A DNA stretch of 64,000 bases from an uncultured Pelagibacteraceae bacterium (GTDB lineage Bacteria; Pseudomonadota; Alphaproteobacteria; Pelagibacterales; Pelagibacteraceae), in contig CACHKQ010000001.1 in the NCBI GenBank assembly GCA_902580445.1, positions 1 through 64,000 on the forward strand. Direction: 5' to 3'. Below are positions 51,586 through 63,319 of the stretch, in pieces; position 1 is the stretch's first letter; each line of letters starts with the position of its first letter. The position numbers and the translations under genes were made by a program. Under the pieces are notes generated by a model, which ran no database searches, was not told the DNA's origin, and saw nothing but the letters and a program-made list of their open reading frames with translations.

Positions 51586-52461
51586 TCAATATTTAATTTT
51601 CTGGCATTTTTGACAGTAGAAAGTTGATCTATTGCCGATATATATTTTTTTTATTGAACCATCACATTTAGGCTTTAAACATGATTTGTTTGCCCTGTTA
51701 TAAACCTTAAATTTATTCTGAAAATCTCCCTTTTTACCTGAAATACTATTGAAATCTTTGATTGATGAACCTCCAAGTTGTATTGCCTTCGTTAATATCC
51801 TTTTAGTGTTTGAAATAATTTTTAGAATTTGATCGTCTGATAATTTATATGTCTTTTTTTTTGGATGTATTGAACTAAGAAATAGTATTTCATTTGCATA
51901 AATATTTCCAAGTCCGCTTATATTTTTTTGATCCATAATAAAATTTTTAATGGAAATAAATTTTTTTCTACATTTATTTTTAAGATAATTTAAATTGAAA
52001 TCCAAGCTTAAAGGTTCGGGTCCTAATTTTGAAATGTGACTATCAAGTTCTAAATTATTATTACTTAAAATTTTTAAAAAACCAAATTTTCTTATATCAT
52101 TATATATTAGATCAACTGAATTATTAAATTTAATTTTTAAATGGTTATGTTTTTTTATTATTTTTTTATTGAAATAATAGTCAGTGAAAATAGTTGATTT
52201 GTCTGATTTTTTTTTAATAAGAATTTTTCCGGTCATCCCTAAATGGATTAAAATTAAACTTTTATTTTTTAAAGAAATTAGTAAAAATTTTCCTCTTCTA
52301 AATATTGATATTATTTTTTGACCCTGAATAGCTTTTTCAAATTTTTTACTGATTTTGTACCTTAGATTTCTATTATAAATAGTGACTTTGTTGATTTTTA
52401 AGCCTGCGATTAATTCATTTAAACATCTTCTAACAACTTCAACTTCTGGTAATTCTGGCAT
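51586..52461 (-). CDS. mutM: formamidopyrimidine-DNA glycosylase
   Basis: MPELPEVEVVRRCL, LGMTGKILI, NISGLGNIYANEILF, C-terminal zinc finger. Confidence 0.95.
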   Translation of the reverse strand: MPELPEVEVVRRCLNELIAGLKINKVTIYNRNLRYKISKKFEKAIQGQKIISIFRRGKFLLISLKNKSLILIHLGMTGKILIKKKSDKSTIFTDYYFNKKIIKKHNHLKIKFNNSVDLIYNDIRKFGFLKILSNNNLELDSHISKLGPEPLSLDFNLNYLKNKCRKKFISIKNFIMDQKNISGLGNIYANEILFLSSIHPKKKTYKLSDDQILKIISNTKRILTKAIQLGGSSIKDFNSISGKKGDFQNKFKVYNRANKSCLKPKCDGSIKKIYIGNRSTFYCQKCQKIKY

Positions 52462-52476
52462 ATAACTATTTATAAA

Positions 52477-53181
52477 ATGACAAATATTAATCAGGCAAAA
52501 TTTAAAAAAGCAACAAAAGTTTTTAATAGTGTTTTTAATAAGTATGACATTATGAATGACTTGATGTCGTTAGGAATTCATCGTTTGTGGAAGCAAAGAT
52601 TCATTGAATGGATGAATCCAAAAAAAGGAGACAGCTTAATTGATATGGCTGCAGGAACAGGAGATATAGCAAATGCTTTTTTAAGACGAATAAAAAATCA
52701 GGGGCATGTTTCTTGTGTTGACCCAAATAAACTAATGGTTGAGCAAGGCAAAAAAAAATTGAAGTATTTAAAAAATATTCAATGGTACATATCTAGTGCT
52801 GAAAATTTACCTTTCAAGGATAATGTATTTGATATTTATTCTGTAAGTTTTGGAGTAAGAAACTTTTCAGATACACAAAAAGCTTTGAGAGAAGCACATA
52901 GAGTTTTAAAAAGTGGCGGCAGGTTCATTTGTTTAGAGTTTTCTAAAGTAGAGAATGAAATACTTAATAAGATATACAAAACGTATTCTAAAACCATACC
53001 GTTTCTGGGAAAGTATATTGTTGGTGACTCAGAGCCTTATGATTATTTAATTAAAACTATTGATGAGTTTTATGATCAAGAGTCATTTAAAAAGATAATT
53101 TTGAACAATGGTTTTAATAACGTGGAATATAGAAACTTATCTGGCGGCGTAGTTGCAATACATTCTGCTTGGAAAATTTAG
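52477..53181 (+). CDS. ubiE: ubiquinone/menaquinone biosynthesis C-methyltransferase
   Basis: VFNSVFNKYDIMNDLMSLGIHRLWK, DMAAGTGDIA, SFGVRNFSD, GGVVAIHSAWKI. Confidence 0.95.
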   Translation: MTNINQAKFKKATKVFNSVFNKYDIMNDLMSLGIHRLWKQRFIEWMNPKKGDSLIDMAAGTGDIANAFLRRIKNQGHVSCVDPNKLMVEQGKKKLKYLKNIQWYISSAENLPFKDNVFDIYSVSFGVRNFSDTQKALREAHRVLKSGGRFICLEFSKVENEILNKIYKTYSKTIPFLGKYIVGDSEPYDYLIKTIDEFYDQESFKKIILNNGFNNVEYRNLSGGVVAIHSAWKI

Positions 53182-54749
53182 CTATGTTTAAAAAAGTATT
53201 TAATTTATTAAAAATTTTAAGAAAACTATCAGTTTCTGGTGCCATAGATACAATCGATAATATAAAACCTGTACCAGGTTTTTTGAAATTTATTATTTAC
53301 CTTTTTTCAATTGGGTCAGCAAAAAAAATATATAATAAAAGTAAATCCTCTGGTGAAAAATTATGTGACTCACTTGAGAGTATGGGTCCTACGTTTATAA
53401 AGCTGGGGCAGTTTCTTGCAACAAGACCAGATATTATCGGAGAAGAAATAGCAAAAAGTTTAGAGAAATTACAAGATAAATTACCAGCATTTAATACAAC
53501 TGAATCAAAGAGAATCATTAAAAATGAGATTGGTGAAAAATTTTATTCAAAAATTAAGACTATAAGTGAACCAATTGCAGCAGCCTCTATTGCACAGGTA
53601 CATTTTGCTAAAATAGATATTGATGGTTCTGATAAGGATTTAGCGATCAAAATTCTTAGACCAGATATTCAAAAAATATTTAATGAAGAATTAGATGCAT
53701 TAAACTTCCTCGCTTATTTAGTTGAGAATATTTTTAGGAAAACTAAAAGGTTGAGGTTGGTAGAAGTAATTTTTCTTCTAAAACAAATTACTAACATGGA
53801 GATGGATCTTCGTTTCGAAGCTGCAGCAGCTAGTGAACTTAGAGAGAACACTTTAAATGACAGAGGTATTAAAGTTCCGAAAATATATTGGAATTTTACA
53901 TCCAAGAAGATCTTAACTCTTGATCGAATTGAGGGTGTTTCTATAAGAGATACTTTAAAAATACAAAGTTTAAATATTGACTTAAAAAAACTTTCAACAA
54001 ACTTAATACAAATATTTTTAAAACAAGCTGTAAGGGATGGATTTTTTCATGCCGATATGCATCAAGGTAATCTTTTTGTTGATAAAAATGGAAATATTGT
54101 TCCTGTCGATTTTGGTATTATGGGTAGATTAGATAAAAATAATAGAAAGTATTTAGCTGAAATTCTTTTTGGATTTATAAATAGAGATTATGATAAGGTC
54201 GCTGAAATGCATTTCTTAGCTGGGTTAGTTCCAGCTGAAACTTCGAAAGATGAATTAACGCAAGCGTTGAGATCTATCGGAGAACCTATTTTTGGTCAGT
54301 CAATTAAGGATATTTCGGGAGCAAACTTATTAGGGCAGCTGTTTGAAATAACTGAAAAATTTAATATGCATACACAAACACAATTACTTCTTCTTCAAAA
54401 GACTATGGTTGTGGTTGAAGGAGTAGCAAGAAAAATGAATCCTGAAACAAATATTTGGGAAGTATCTCGGCCAGTTTTAGAGAATTGGATGAAAGGTGTA
54501 AAAGGACCTAAATCAACTATAAACAGGACTATTGAAATATCGAAAGACATTTTACAAAAAATTCCTGATTTACCTAAGGTAATGGATAATGCTAATACAA
54601 CTTTGCAAATGATTGCAGAAGGAAAGCTAAACTTAAACTCAATTTCGGGAAAAAATTTTGAGTTTGAAGAGTTGAGATTAAAAAATTTAAGAAACAATAT
54701 AGTTATAGCTATTTTAGGTGTTGTAATAGGACTATTTATAGTATTTTAA
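53169..54749 (+). CDS. ubiB: ubiquinone biosynthesis ABC1-like kinase UbiB (start may be 53184)
   Basis: GPTFIKLGQFLATRPD, AAASIAQVHFA, FFHADMHQGNLFVD, VDFGIMGRLD. Confidence 0.93.
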   Translation: MENLAMFKKVFNLLKILRKLSVSGAIDTIDNIKPVPGFLKFIIYLFSIGSAKKIYNKSKSSGEKLCDSLESMGPTFIKLGQFLATRPDIIGEEIAKSLEKLQDKLPAFNTTESKRIIKNEIGEKFYSKIKTISEPIAAASIAQVHFAKIDIDGSDKDLAIKILRPDIQKIFNEELDALNFLAYLVENIFRKTKRLRLVEVIFLLKQITNMEMDLRFEAAAASELRENTLNDRGIKVPKIYWNFTSKKILTLDRIEGVSIRDTLKIQSLNIDLKKLSTNLIQIFLKQAVRDGFFHADMHQGNLFVDKNGNIVPVDFGIMGRLDKNNRKYLAEILFGFINRDYDKVAEMHFLAGLVPAETSKDELTQALRSIGEPIFGQSIKDISGANLLGQLFEITEKFNMHTQTQLLLLQKTMVVVEGVARKMNPETNIWEVSRPVLENWMKGVKGPKSTINRTIEISKDILQKIPDLPKVMDNANTTLQMIAEGKLNLNSISGKNFEFEELRLKNLRNNIVIAILGVVIGLFIVF

Positions 54750-54755
54750 TAAGTA

Positions 54756-55979
54756 ATGAGTTTAGAAAATAAAAAAATTTTACTTGTAATAGGTGGGGGG
54801 ATTTCTGCTTATAAATCTCTTGATATGATTAGGCTTCTTCAAAAAAAAAATTGTTCAGTGAAAGTTGTTTTGACAAAAAGTGGAAAAAAATTTGTAACTT
54901 CACTGTCATTGTCTTCTTTGTCAAAAAATAGAGTTTTTGAGGAGATTTTTGATGAAAAAAATAAAGGAAATATTGATCATATTTCTTTGTCTAGATGGGC
55001 TGATTTGATTATGGTTCTACCTACTACGGCAAACTTCATGTTTAGGTTAAGCAAAGGAAGCGCTGAAGATCTTGCTTCAACTATTATTCTAGCGTCTAAT
55101 AAAGAAACATTTTTAGTTCCAGCAATGAATGTTAGAATGTGGGAACATAAAGCTACCCAGAAAAATTTAAATATTCTCATGGATTATGGTTATAAATTTA
55201 TTGGGCCTGAAGATGGAGAAATGGCATGTGGAGAGTATGGTAAAGGAAAAATGTCCAGCCCTCGTCAAATTTTATCATTTTTAGTTAGATTTTTTAAAAA
55301 GAGAGATTTGCTTAAAAGTAAGAAAATAAGGGCTTTAGTCACAACCGGACCAACCAAAGAGTATATTGATCCGGTAAGATACATATCAAATGAATCAAGT
55401 GGAAAACAAGGTTACGAAATAGCTTTAGAATTGAGTCGTTTAGGTATTAAAACCACTCTAATATCAGGGCCGACAAAACTAAAATATGATAATGAAATTA
55501 AAGTCAAAAAGGTAGTAACTGGAAAAGAAATGTTAGAGGCAGTGAAAAAAAAACTGCCAACTCATATTGCAGTGTGCGCTGCAGCAGTTTCTGACTTTAA
55601 ACCAGTATCTTCGGAAAAGAATAAAATTAAAAAAAATCAAATCAAAGAAATTAAAATAGAAAAAAATCCAGATATTTTAAGTTTTCTTGGAAAGAATAAT
55701 AGATTTAAACCTAAACTTTTAATTGGCTTTTCTGCTGAAACAGAAAACTTAATTAAAAACTCTAAAATTAAAATGCAGGAAAAATTTTGTGATATGATAG
55801 TCGCAAATGATGTTTCAAAAAAAGACAGGGGATTCCATAGCAATTTTAATGAAGTATTAATAATTGATAAAAATGGAAAAATTGAAAAAGTTAAAAAAAA
55901 TTCAAAAAAATTTGTTGCCTCAATCGTGGCCAAAAAAATTGTAGATACATTTCTTTCTAATGAAAAAAATCTCAATTAA
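54756..55979 (+). CDS. coaBC: phosphopantothenoylcysteine decarboxylase / phosphopantothenate-cysteine ligase
   Basis: GGGISAYKSLDMIR, PAMNVRMWEHKATQKN, TTGPTKEYIDPVRYISNESSGKQG, AAAVSDFKP. Confidence 0.93.
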   Translation: MSLENKKILLVIGGGISAYKSLDMIRLLQKKNCSVKVVLTKSGKKFVTSLSLSSLSKNRVFEEIFDEKNKGNIDHISLSRWADLIMVLPTTANFMFRLSKGSAEDLASTIILASNKETFLVPAMNVRMWEHKATQKNLNILMDYGYKFIGPEDGEMACGEYGKGKMSSPRQILSFLVRFFKKRDLLKSKKIRALVTTGPTKEYIDPVRYISNESSGKQGYEIALELSRLGIKTTLISGPTKLKYDNEIKVKKVVTGKEMLEAVKKKLPTHIAVCAAAVSDFKPVSSEKNKIKKNQIKEIKIEKNPDILSFLGKNNRFKPKLLIGFSAETENLIKNSKIKMQEKFCDMIVANDVSKKDRGFHSNFNEVLIIDKNGKIEKVKKNSKKFVASIVAKKIVDTFLSNEKNLN

Positions 55980-56721
55980 AGGTGAAGATTATCAAAAATA
56001 TTATAAACAATTAATTCTAAAAAAAATTGGAATTATTGGACAAAGAAAGATTATAAATTCAAAAGTTCTAGTAATAGGTGCTGGAGGATTAGGCTGTCCA
56101 TTAATTTTATATTTAGCTTATTCTGGGGTTGGCAATATTGGAATTGTAGATCACGATATAATAGAAATCTCAAATTTGAGTAGACAAATTCTATTTACAA
56201 AGAGAGATATTGGGGGGAAAAAAGTTATAGTTGCAAAAAAAATAATTAAAAAAATTAATAATAAAATTACTGTCGATATTTATAAAAATAAAATTGATAA
56301 AAATAACATTGATAAAATCGGGAAAAATTATCCTATCATATGTGATGGAACAGATAACTTTAAAACAAGATACTTGATAAATGATTATTGTATAAAAAAT
56401 AAAAAAATACTCATATCTGCTGCTATAAATAAATTTGACGGACAATTATTTAATTTTGATTTCAGAAATAAATCAGCCTGTTTTAGATGTTTTATGCCTC
56501 AAATACCAAGTGATGAATTAAATTGTCAGAGTGATGGAATCATGACCACACTTGCAGGCATGGCTGGTTCACTTCAGGCTAATGAGGTAATAAAATCTAT
56601 TTTGAATATTAAAAGTAAAAGGAAGGGCAATCTTTTAATTTTTAACTCACTTAATTCTGATTTTAGAACTGTTAAATTGTTAAAAAATCCTGATTGTAAA
56701 AATAAAAATTTACATGGTTAA
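55960..56721 (+). CDS. ThiF/MoeB/HesA-family adenylyltransferase
   Basis: VLVIGAGGLGCPLILYLAYSGVG, DHDIIEISNLSRQILF, CDGTDNFKTRYLIND. Confidence 0.88.
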   Translation: MKKISIKGEDYQKYYKQLILKKIGIIGQRKIINSKVLVIGAGGLGCPLILYLAYSGVGNIGIVDHDIIEISNLSRQILFTKRDIGGKKVIVAKKIIKKINNKITVDIYKNKIDKNNIDKIGKNYPIICDGTDNFKTRYLINDYCIKNKKILISAAINKFDGQLFNFDFRNKSACFRCFMPQIPSDELNCQSDGIMTTLAGMAGSLQANEVIKSILNIKSKRKGNLLIFNSLNSDFRTVKLLKNPDCKNKNLHG

Positions 56722-57160
56722 GATAATAATTTTTTTATTTTTATTTATGTTCACAGTAAACAATTCTTTTGCTGAGACAGAGTATTACCTGACTCTCAGA
56801 AGTAGTAAGGTGAATTTAAGACAGGGCCCATCTTTAAGTCATCCCATAAAATTAGTTTACAATAAAAAGTTTTTGCCAGTATTAATTCTTGATAAATCGT
56901 ATAATTTCAGAAAAATAAAAGATCATGAAAATAATTCAGGATGGATTCATATTTCGCAGTTATCTAAAAAAAAAGCTGCATTAAACATTAAAGATAAATC
57001 AATTATTTTTAGGAAACCCTCGGAGTATTCAAAACCTTTGGCTGTAGTTCAAGAAGGAAGGTTGTGTTTAATTAAAAAGTGTAAAGCTGATTGGTGTAAA
57101 ATAAAAACTGGAAAATTTACAGGTTGGATAAAGAAAGAGAATTTGGTTGGTAGGCTTTAA
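56714..57160 (+). CDS. exported SH3-domain protein
   Basis: Signal peptide; VNLRQGPSLSHPIK and GWIKKENLVG SH3b motifs. Confidence 0.8.
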   Translation: MVKIIIFLFLFMFTVNNSFAETEYYLTLRSSKVNLRQGPSLSHPIKLVYNKKFLPVLILDKSYNFRKIKDHENNSGWIHISQLSKKKAALNIKDKSIIFRKPSEYSKPLAVVQEGRLCLIKKCKADWCKIKTGKFTGWIKKENLVGRL

Positions 57161-57161
57161 T

Positions 57162-57410
57162 TCATTTTTTCCTCATTACTTTTGAAGCCCAAAATTTATC
57201 CAATAAAAAATACCAAACAGAATTTGCTAAAGGTTCAACTATTGCATCTGTTAATGCTATATAAAAAGATACATCTGCAACTAACATTAATACAGTAATT
57301 GCAATTGCAAAATGACCAATTGTGTAAACAATTGTTCTTAGTATTGATCCTCTATTTGTATCGTAAATTTTTTTGGATGCATTAAATATGCCAGATGTTA
57401 ATTCCGTCAT
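57162..57410 (-). CDS. DUF2061-like small membrane protein
   Basis: RTIVYTIGHFAIAITVLMLVADVSFYIALTDAIVEPLANSVWYFLLDKFW. Confidence 0.7.
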   Translation of the reverse strand: MTELTSGIFNASKKIYDTNRGSILRTIVYTIGHFAIAITVLMLVADVSFYIALTDAIVEPLANSVWYFLLDKFWASKVMRKK

Positions 57411-57411
57411 A

Positions 57412-59619
<2,208 letters not shown>

Positions 59620-59669
59620 TTATAATTATTCTAAAGTATGTGTCAATACAACAAGATCTGATTTTGAGA

Positions 59670-60092
59670 CTAATTATTATTTTCTAATCTTATTACAACT
59701 TCAACGTTTTTAATTTTCTTGCCTTTTGGAGCCTCTGGAAGTTTCCGAAAGGTAATTTTGTCGCTCTTAATATCAATCACCTTTCCATTATCAAAGAAGT
59801 GGTGATGAGAAGAAATATTCGTATCATAGTATGATGTGTTATTTTCTAGAGAGAATTCCTTTAAATAACCTGCACTTTTTAGTGCATGCACCGTATTATA
59901 AAAAGTTGCTGTTGAAATTTTTTTTGATCTTTTTAAATTCATAGAGTTTTTTAATTCTTCAACTGTGAAATGGAATGTTTTTTTTCTATTAAAGAGAAAT
60001 TTGCTTATTTCTACTCTTTGATTTGTAGGTCTAAGACCTGAGGATCTGAGTTTATCAATAAAAATCTTGTTTTTATTATTCATTTTTTGCAT
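59670..60092 (-). CDS. irr: Fur-family regulator, Irr-like
   Basis: LRPTNQRVEI, STATFYNTVHALKSAGYLKE, SSHHHFF; divergent to fabA-fabB-fabI. Confidence 0.85.
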   Translation of the reverse strand: MQKMNNKNKIFIDKLRSSGLRPTNQRVEISKFLFNRKKTFHFTVEELKNSMNLKRSKKISTATFYNTVHALKSAGYLKEFSLENNTSYYDTNISSHHHFFDNGKVIDIKSDKITFRKLPEAPKGKKIKNVEVVIRLENNN

Positions 60093-60148
60093 TAACTTAC
60101 TGTATAATTTTTCAATTTTATATATGATATTGCTAAAAACTCAAGCAA

Positions 60149-60670
60149 TTGTTAACTTTCAAAATGAAACAAAAAAACAGTTACAACTATAACGAATTAA
60201 TCGAATGTGCAAACGGCAATTTGTTTGGTGAGGGGAATGCGCGTTTACCAGCGCCACCAATGTTAATGTTTGATAGAATTACACAAATAAAATCAGATGA
60301 AGGCAAATTTAAAAAGGGTACCGTAAAAGCTGAACTAGATATAAAAGATAAAATGTGGTTCTTCGATTGTCATTTTAAGGCTGATCCTGTTATGCCTGGA
60401 TGTCTGGGGTTAGATGCGATGTGGCAATTAGTTGGTTTCTACCTTGGGTGGATTGGTGAACCAGGTAAAGGACGTGCTTTAGGTGTAAATTCTGTTAGAT
60501 TTACCGGTGAAGTTATAAGAAAAGTAAAAATGGCGACTTATGAAGTAGATATGAAAAAAGTTTTAAAAACCGAAGGTGGAACTGTTGGTTTTGCAGACGG
60601 GATTTTGAAAGCTGATGGTAAACAGATATATACTGCAGAAAATTTGAAAGTAGGAGTTTATAAACAATGA
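60149..60670 (+). CDS. fabA: 3-hydroxydecanoyl-ACP dehydratase/isomerase
   Basis: LPAPPMLMFDRI, WFFDCHFKADPVMPGCLGLDAMWQL. Confidence 0.95.
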   Translation: MLTFKMKQKNSYNYNELIECANGNLFGEGNARLPAPPMLMFDRITQIKSDEGKFKKGTVKAELDIKDKMWFFDCHFKADPVMPGCLGLDAMWQLVGFYLGWIGEPGKGRALGVNSVRFTGEVIRKVKMATYEVDMKKVLKTEGGTVGFADGILKADGKQIYTAENLKVGVYKQ

Positions 60671-61878
60671 AAAGAGTTGTCGTAACAGGGATTGGAATTG
60701 TTTCTTGTTTAGGGAATAATCAAAACGAAGTTTATGACTCGCTCATAAATAGTAAATCAGGTATTTCTTTCGCAGAAGAATATAAAGAGCACAATTTAAA
60801 AAGTAATGTACACGGAAAACCGAATATAAAGCTTGAAGATCATGTTGACAGAAAAGCATTAAGATTTATGGGGAATGGATCGGCATATAACTATGTGGCG
60901 ATGAAAGAGGCAATAACTGACTCTGGTTTGGAAGACAAAGATATAAGTAATGTTGATTCAGGTATGGTAATGGGTTCAGGCGGTCCTTCAATTGAGAATG
61001 TTATTTTAGCTGCGGATAAAACTAGAGAAAAAAATCCAAAAAAAATGGGACCATTTATTGTGCCAAGAACTATGGCAAGTACTGCTTCAGCTACTTTAGC
61101 AGTTCCTTTTAAAATAAAAGGAGTTAACTATACGATAAGTTCAGCTTGTGCTACTAGTGGCCACTGTATTGGTAATGCAATGGAACTTATTCAGTTTGGA
61201 AAACAAAAAATTATTTTTGCAGGGGGAAGTGATGAAATTCATTTTGCGATGACAGCTATGTTCGATGCAATGACTGCACTTTCTTCAAAATATAATGATA
61301 ACCCACAGAAGGCGTCTAGACCATACGACAAAACAAGGGACGGTTTCGTGATAGCTGGAGGAGCGGGAGTTTTAGTTTTAGAGGAACTTGAGCATGCCAA
61401 AGCAAGAGGAGCAAAAATTTATGCAGAATTGACAGGCTATGGAGCAACTTCTGATGGTTTTGATATGGTTGCACCTTCGGGAGAAGGGGCGACTAGATGT
61501 ATGAACTTAGCATTAAAGACAACTAGAAACCAAATTGATTATATTAACACCCATGGTACATCAACTCCGGTTGGAGATATAACAGAATTAAAAGCTATAA
61601 AGGATGCATTCAAAGATAAAATACCAAAAATTAGTTCAACAAAATCTCTATCTGGTCACCCACTAGGTGCTGCTTCAGTTCATGAGGCTATTTATTCTTT
61701 AATAATGATGAAAAATAATTTTATTGCAGCATCCTGTAATGTTAATGAAATGGATGAGTCAGCACAAAAGTTCCCAATTGTTACGAAAGTTGAAAAGGAT
61801 GTAAAATTAAATTCTGTTATGTCTAATAGCTTCGGTTTCGGTGGAACAAACGCAACATTAATTTTCGAAAAGGTTTAA
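60667..61878 (+). CDS. fabB: beta-ketoacyl-ACP synthase I
   Basis: VVVTGIGIVSCLGN, ISSACATSGHCIG, NTHGTSTPVGD, KSLSGHPLGAA. Confidence 0.95.
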   Translation: MKRVVVTGIGIVSCLGNNQNEVYDSLINSKSGISFAEEYKEHNLKSNVHGKPNIKLEDHVDRKALRFMGNGSAYNYVAMKEAITDSGLEDKDISNVDSGMVMGSGGPSIENVILAADKTREKNPKKMGPFIVPRTMASTASATLAVPFKIKGVNYTISSACATSGHCIGNAMELIQFGKQKIIFAGGSDEIHFAMTAMFDAMTALSSKYNDNPQKASRPYDKTRDGFVIAGGAGVLVLEELEHAKARGAKIYAELTGYGATSDGFDMVAPSGEGATRCMNLALKTTRNQIDYINTHGTSTPVGDITELKAIKDAFKDKIPKISSTKSLSGHPLGAASVHEAIYSLIMMKNNFIAASCNVNEMDESAQKFPIVTKVEKDVKLNSVMSNSFGFGGTNATLIFEKV

Positions 61879-61880
61879 AA

Positions 61881-62666
61881 ATGGATTTAGTTAAGGGTAA
61901 AAAAGGTTTAATCATGGGTGTTGCTAATGAAAGATCTATAGCATGGGGGATATCAAAAAAACTTGCCGAAAATGGTGCTGAGTTAGCATTTACGTACTTT
62001 GGTGATGCCTTAAAAAAAAGAGTGACACCTTTAGCTGAGTCTATTAATTCAAAATTTCTTTTAAATTGTAATGTAGAAAACAAAGAAGATATTGTAAAAA
62101 CTTTCCAAGAGGTCAAAAGCAAATGGAATGAAATCGATTTTGTTGTTCACGCAATTGCATTTTCAGATAGAGCGGAGCTATCAGGTCAATATATTGATAC
62201 TTCAAGAGAAAATTTTACAAAAAGTATGTTGGTTTCATGTTTTTCTTTTACTGAAATAGCTAAAGAGGCTTCAAAAATAATGAAAAGTGGTTCTAGCATG
62301 TTGACTCTAACTTACGAGTCAACAAAAGTAATTCCAAATTATAATGTAATGGGAGTATGTAAGGCTGCATTAGAGTCGAGTGTAAAGTATATTGCAAAAG
62401 ATTTAGGTTCTAAAGGTATTAGGGTTAATGCAATAAGCGCTGGACCAATTAAAACATTAGCAGCTTCTGCTATTGGTGATGCAAAATTTTTATACAAATG
62501 GAGTGCTGATCATTCTTTTTTAAAAAGAAATGTTGATATAAATGATGTGGGAAAATCAGCATTATATTTATTAAGTAATTTAAGCAATGGAGTAACTGGA
62601 GAAATACACTATGTAGATGCGGGTTACAACAAAGCTGGGATGCCAGATCCAAAAAACATCACTTAA
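61881..62666 (+). CDS. fabI: enoyl-ACP reductase (NADH)
   Basis: GVANERSIAWGISKKLA, FVVHAIAFSDRAELSG, YNVMGVCKAALE, GIRVNAISAGPIKTLAASAI. Confidence 0.95.
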   Translation: MDLVKGKKGLIMGVANERSIAWGISKKLAENGAELAFTYFGDALKKRVTPLAESINSKFLLNCNVENKEDIVKTFQEVKSKWNEIDFVVHAIAFSDRAELSGQYIDTSRENFTKSMLVSCFSFTEIAKEASKIMKSGSSMLTLTYESTKVIPNYNVMGVCKAALESSVKYIAKDLGSKGIRVNAISAGPIKTLAASAIGDAKFLYKWSADHSFLKRNVDINDVGKSALYLLSNLSNGVTGEIHYVDAGYNKAGMPDPKNIT

Positions 62667-62690
62667 TAAAAAATTTAAAAAAATAATAAA

Positions 62691-63209
62691 ATGGTAAAAT
62701 TTAATAAAAAAATAAAGGAAAAGTTTGAAAACTTTTTTGACTGGATAAAGGGAGCTGAATTAGTTGAACTTGATTCTTGTGATGTAAATGAAGACCCAAT
62801 TAGGCCAGAACTTGATGTTAAATTTAGAACCAGCCATGGAAGAAAAATTTATGGTGTGAAATATAAAAAAGAAATATGTGCAATAATGTGCTTTGGTTTC
62901 ACAAATGAAATTCCAAAAACAATTGAGGAATTTGACTTAATGACACGAGACGCACAATTGCAAAGTGCGTCATGGCGAAATCAAAATGTCGGTAAAATAG
63001 CGATTGCATACACTGTTTGGTCTAAGAAAAAAGGCGGAGGAAAATTGATTGTTAAAGAAGCATTTAAAAAAATAAAGAAATCTAATCATCTTAATAGATT
63101 GGTTACTTTGTCTCCTCTTACAGAAATGGCAAGAAATTTTCACTTGAGAAATGGTGCAAAAGAACTTAGCGTAAATGAAAAAACTCAAAATTTTGAATAT
63201 CAAATTTAG
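62691..63209 (+). CDS. hypothetical protein (possibly GNAT-like)
   Basis: IAIAYTVWSKKKGGGKLIVKEAFKKIK...SPLTEMARNFHLRNGAKEL. Confidence 0.5.
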   Translation: MVKFNKKIKEKFENFFDWIKGAELVELDSCDVNEDPIRPELDVKFRTSHGRKIYGVKYKKEICAIMCFGFTNEIPKTIEEFDLMTRDAQLQSASWRNQNVGKIAIAYTVWSKKKGGGKLIVKEAFKKIKKSNHLNRLVTLSPLTEMARNFHLRNGAKELSVNEKTQNFEYQI

Positions 63210-63211
63210 TC

Positions 63212-63319
63212 ATGAAACATAAAAAAAACCCCAAAAATGATAAATTCTTTGCGATATTTACTGCGTTATTTTTTTTAGTACTTTTTGCTATTATTAAGAC
63301 CTCGTGCGCAGCGCTTTAG
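63212..63319 (+). CDS. 35-aa single-TM microprotein
   Basis: MKHKKNPKNDKFFAIFTALFFLVLFAIIKTSCAAL*; fills the gap between two genes; below the supplied ORF cutoff. Confidence 0.4.
   Translation: MKHKKNPKNDKFFAIFTALFFLVLFAIIKTSCAAL

Noticed and set aside
51294-51596. 100-aa plus-strand hydrophobic ORF
   Set aside because: Exact antisense of rpsT; same Lys-codon artefact.
55637-55975. 112-aa minus-strand ORF (Phe/Leu/Ile-rich)
   Set aside because: Shadow of the Lys/Asn-rich coaBC C-terminus; apparent hydrophobicity is a strand artefact of AAA/AAT codons.
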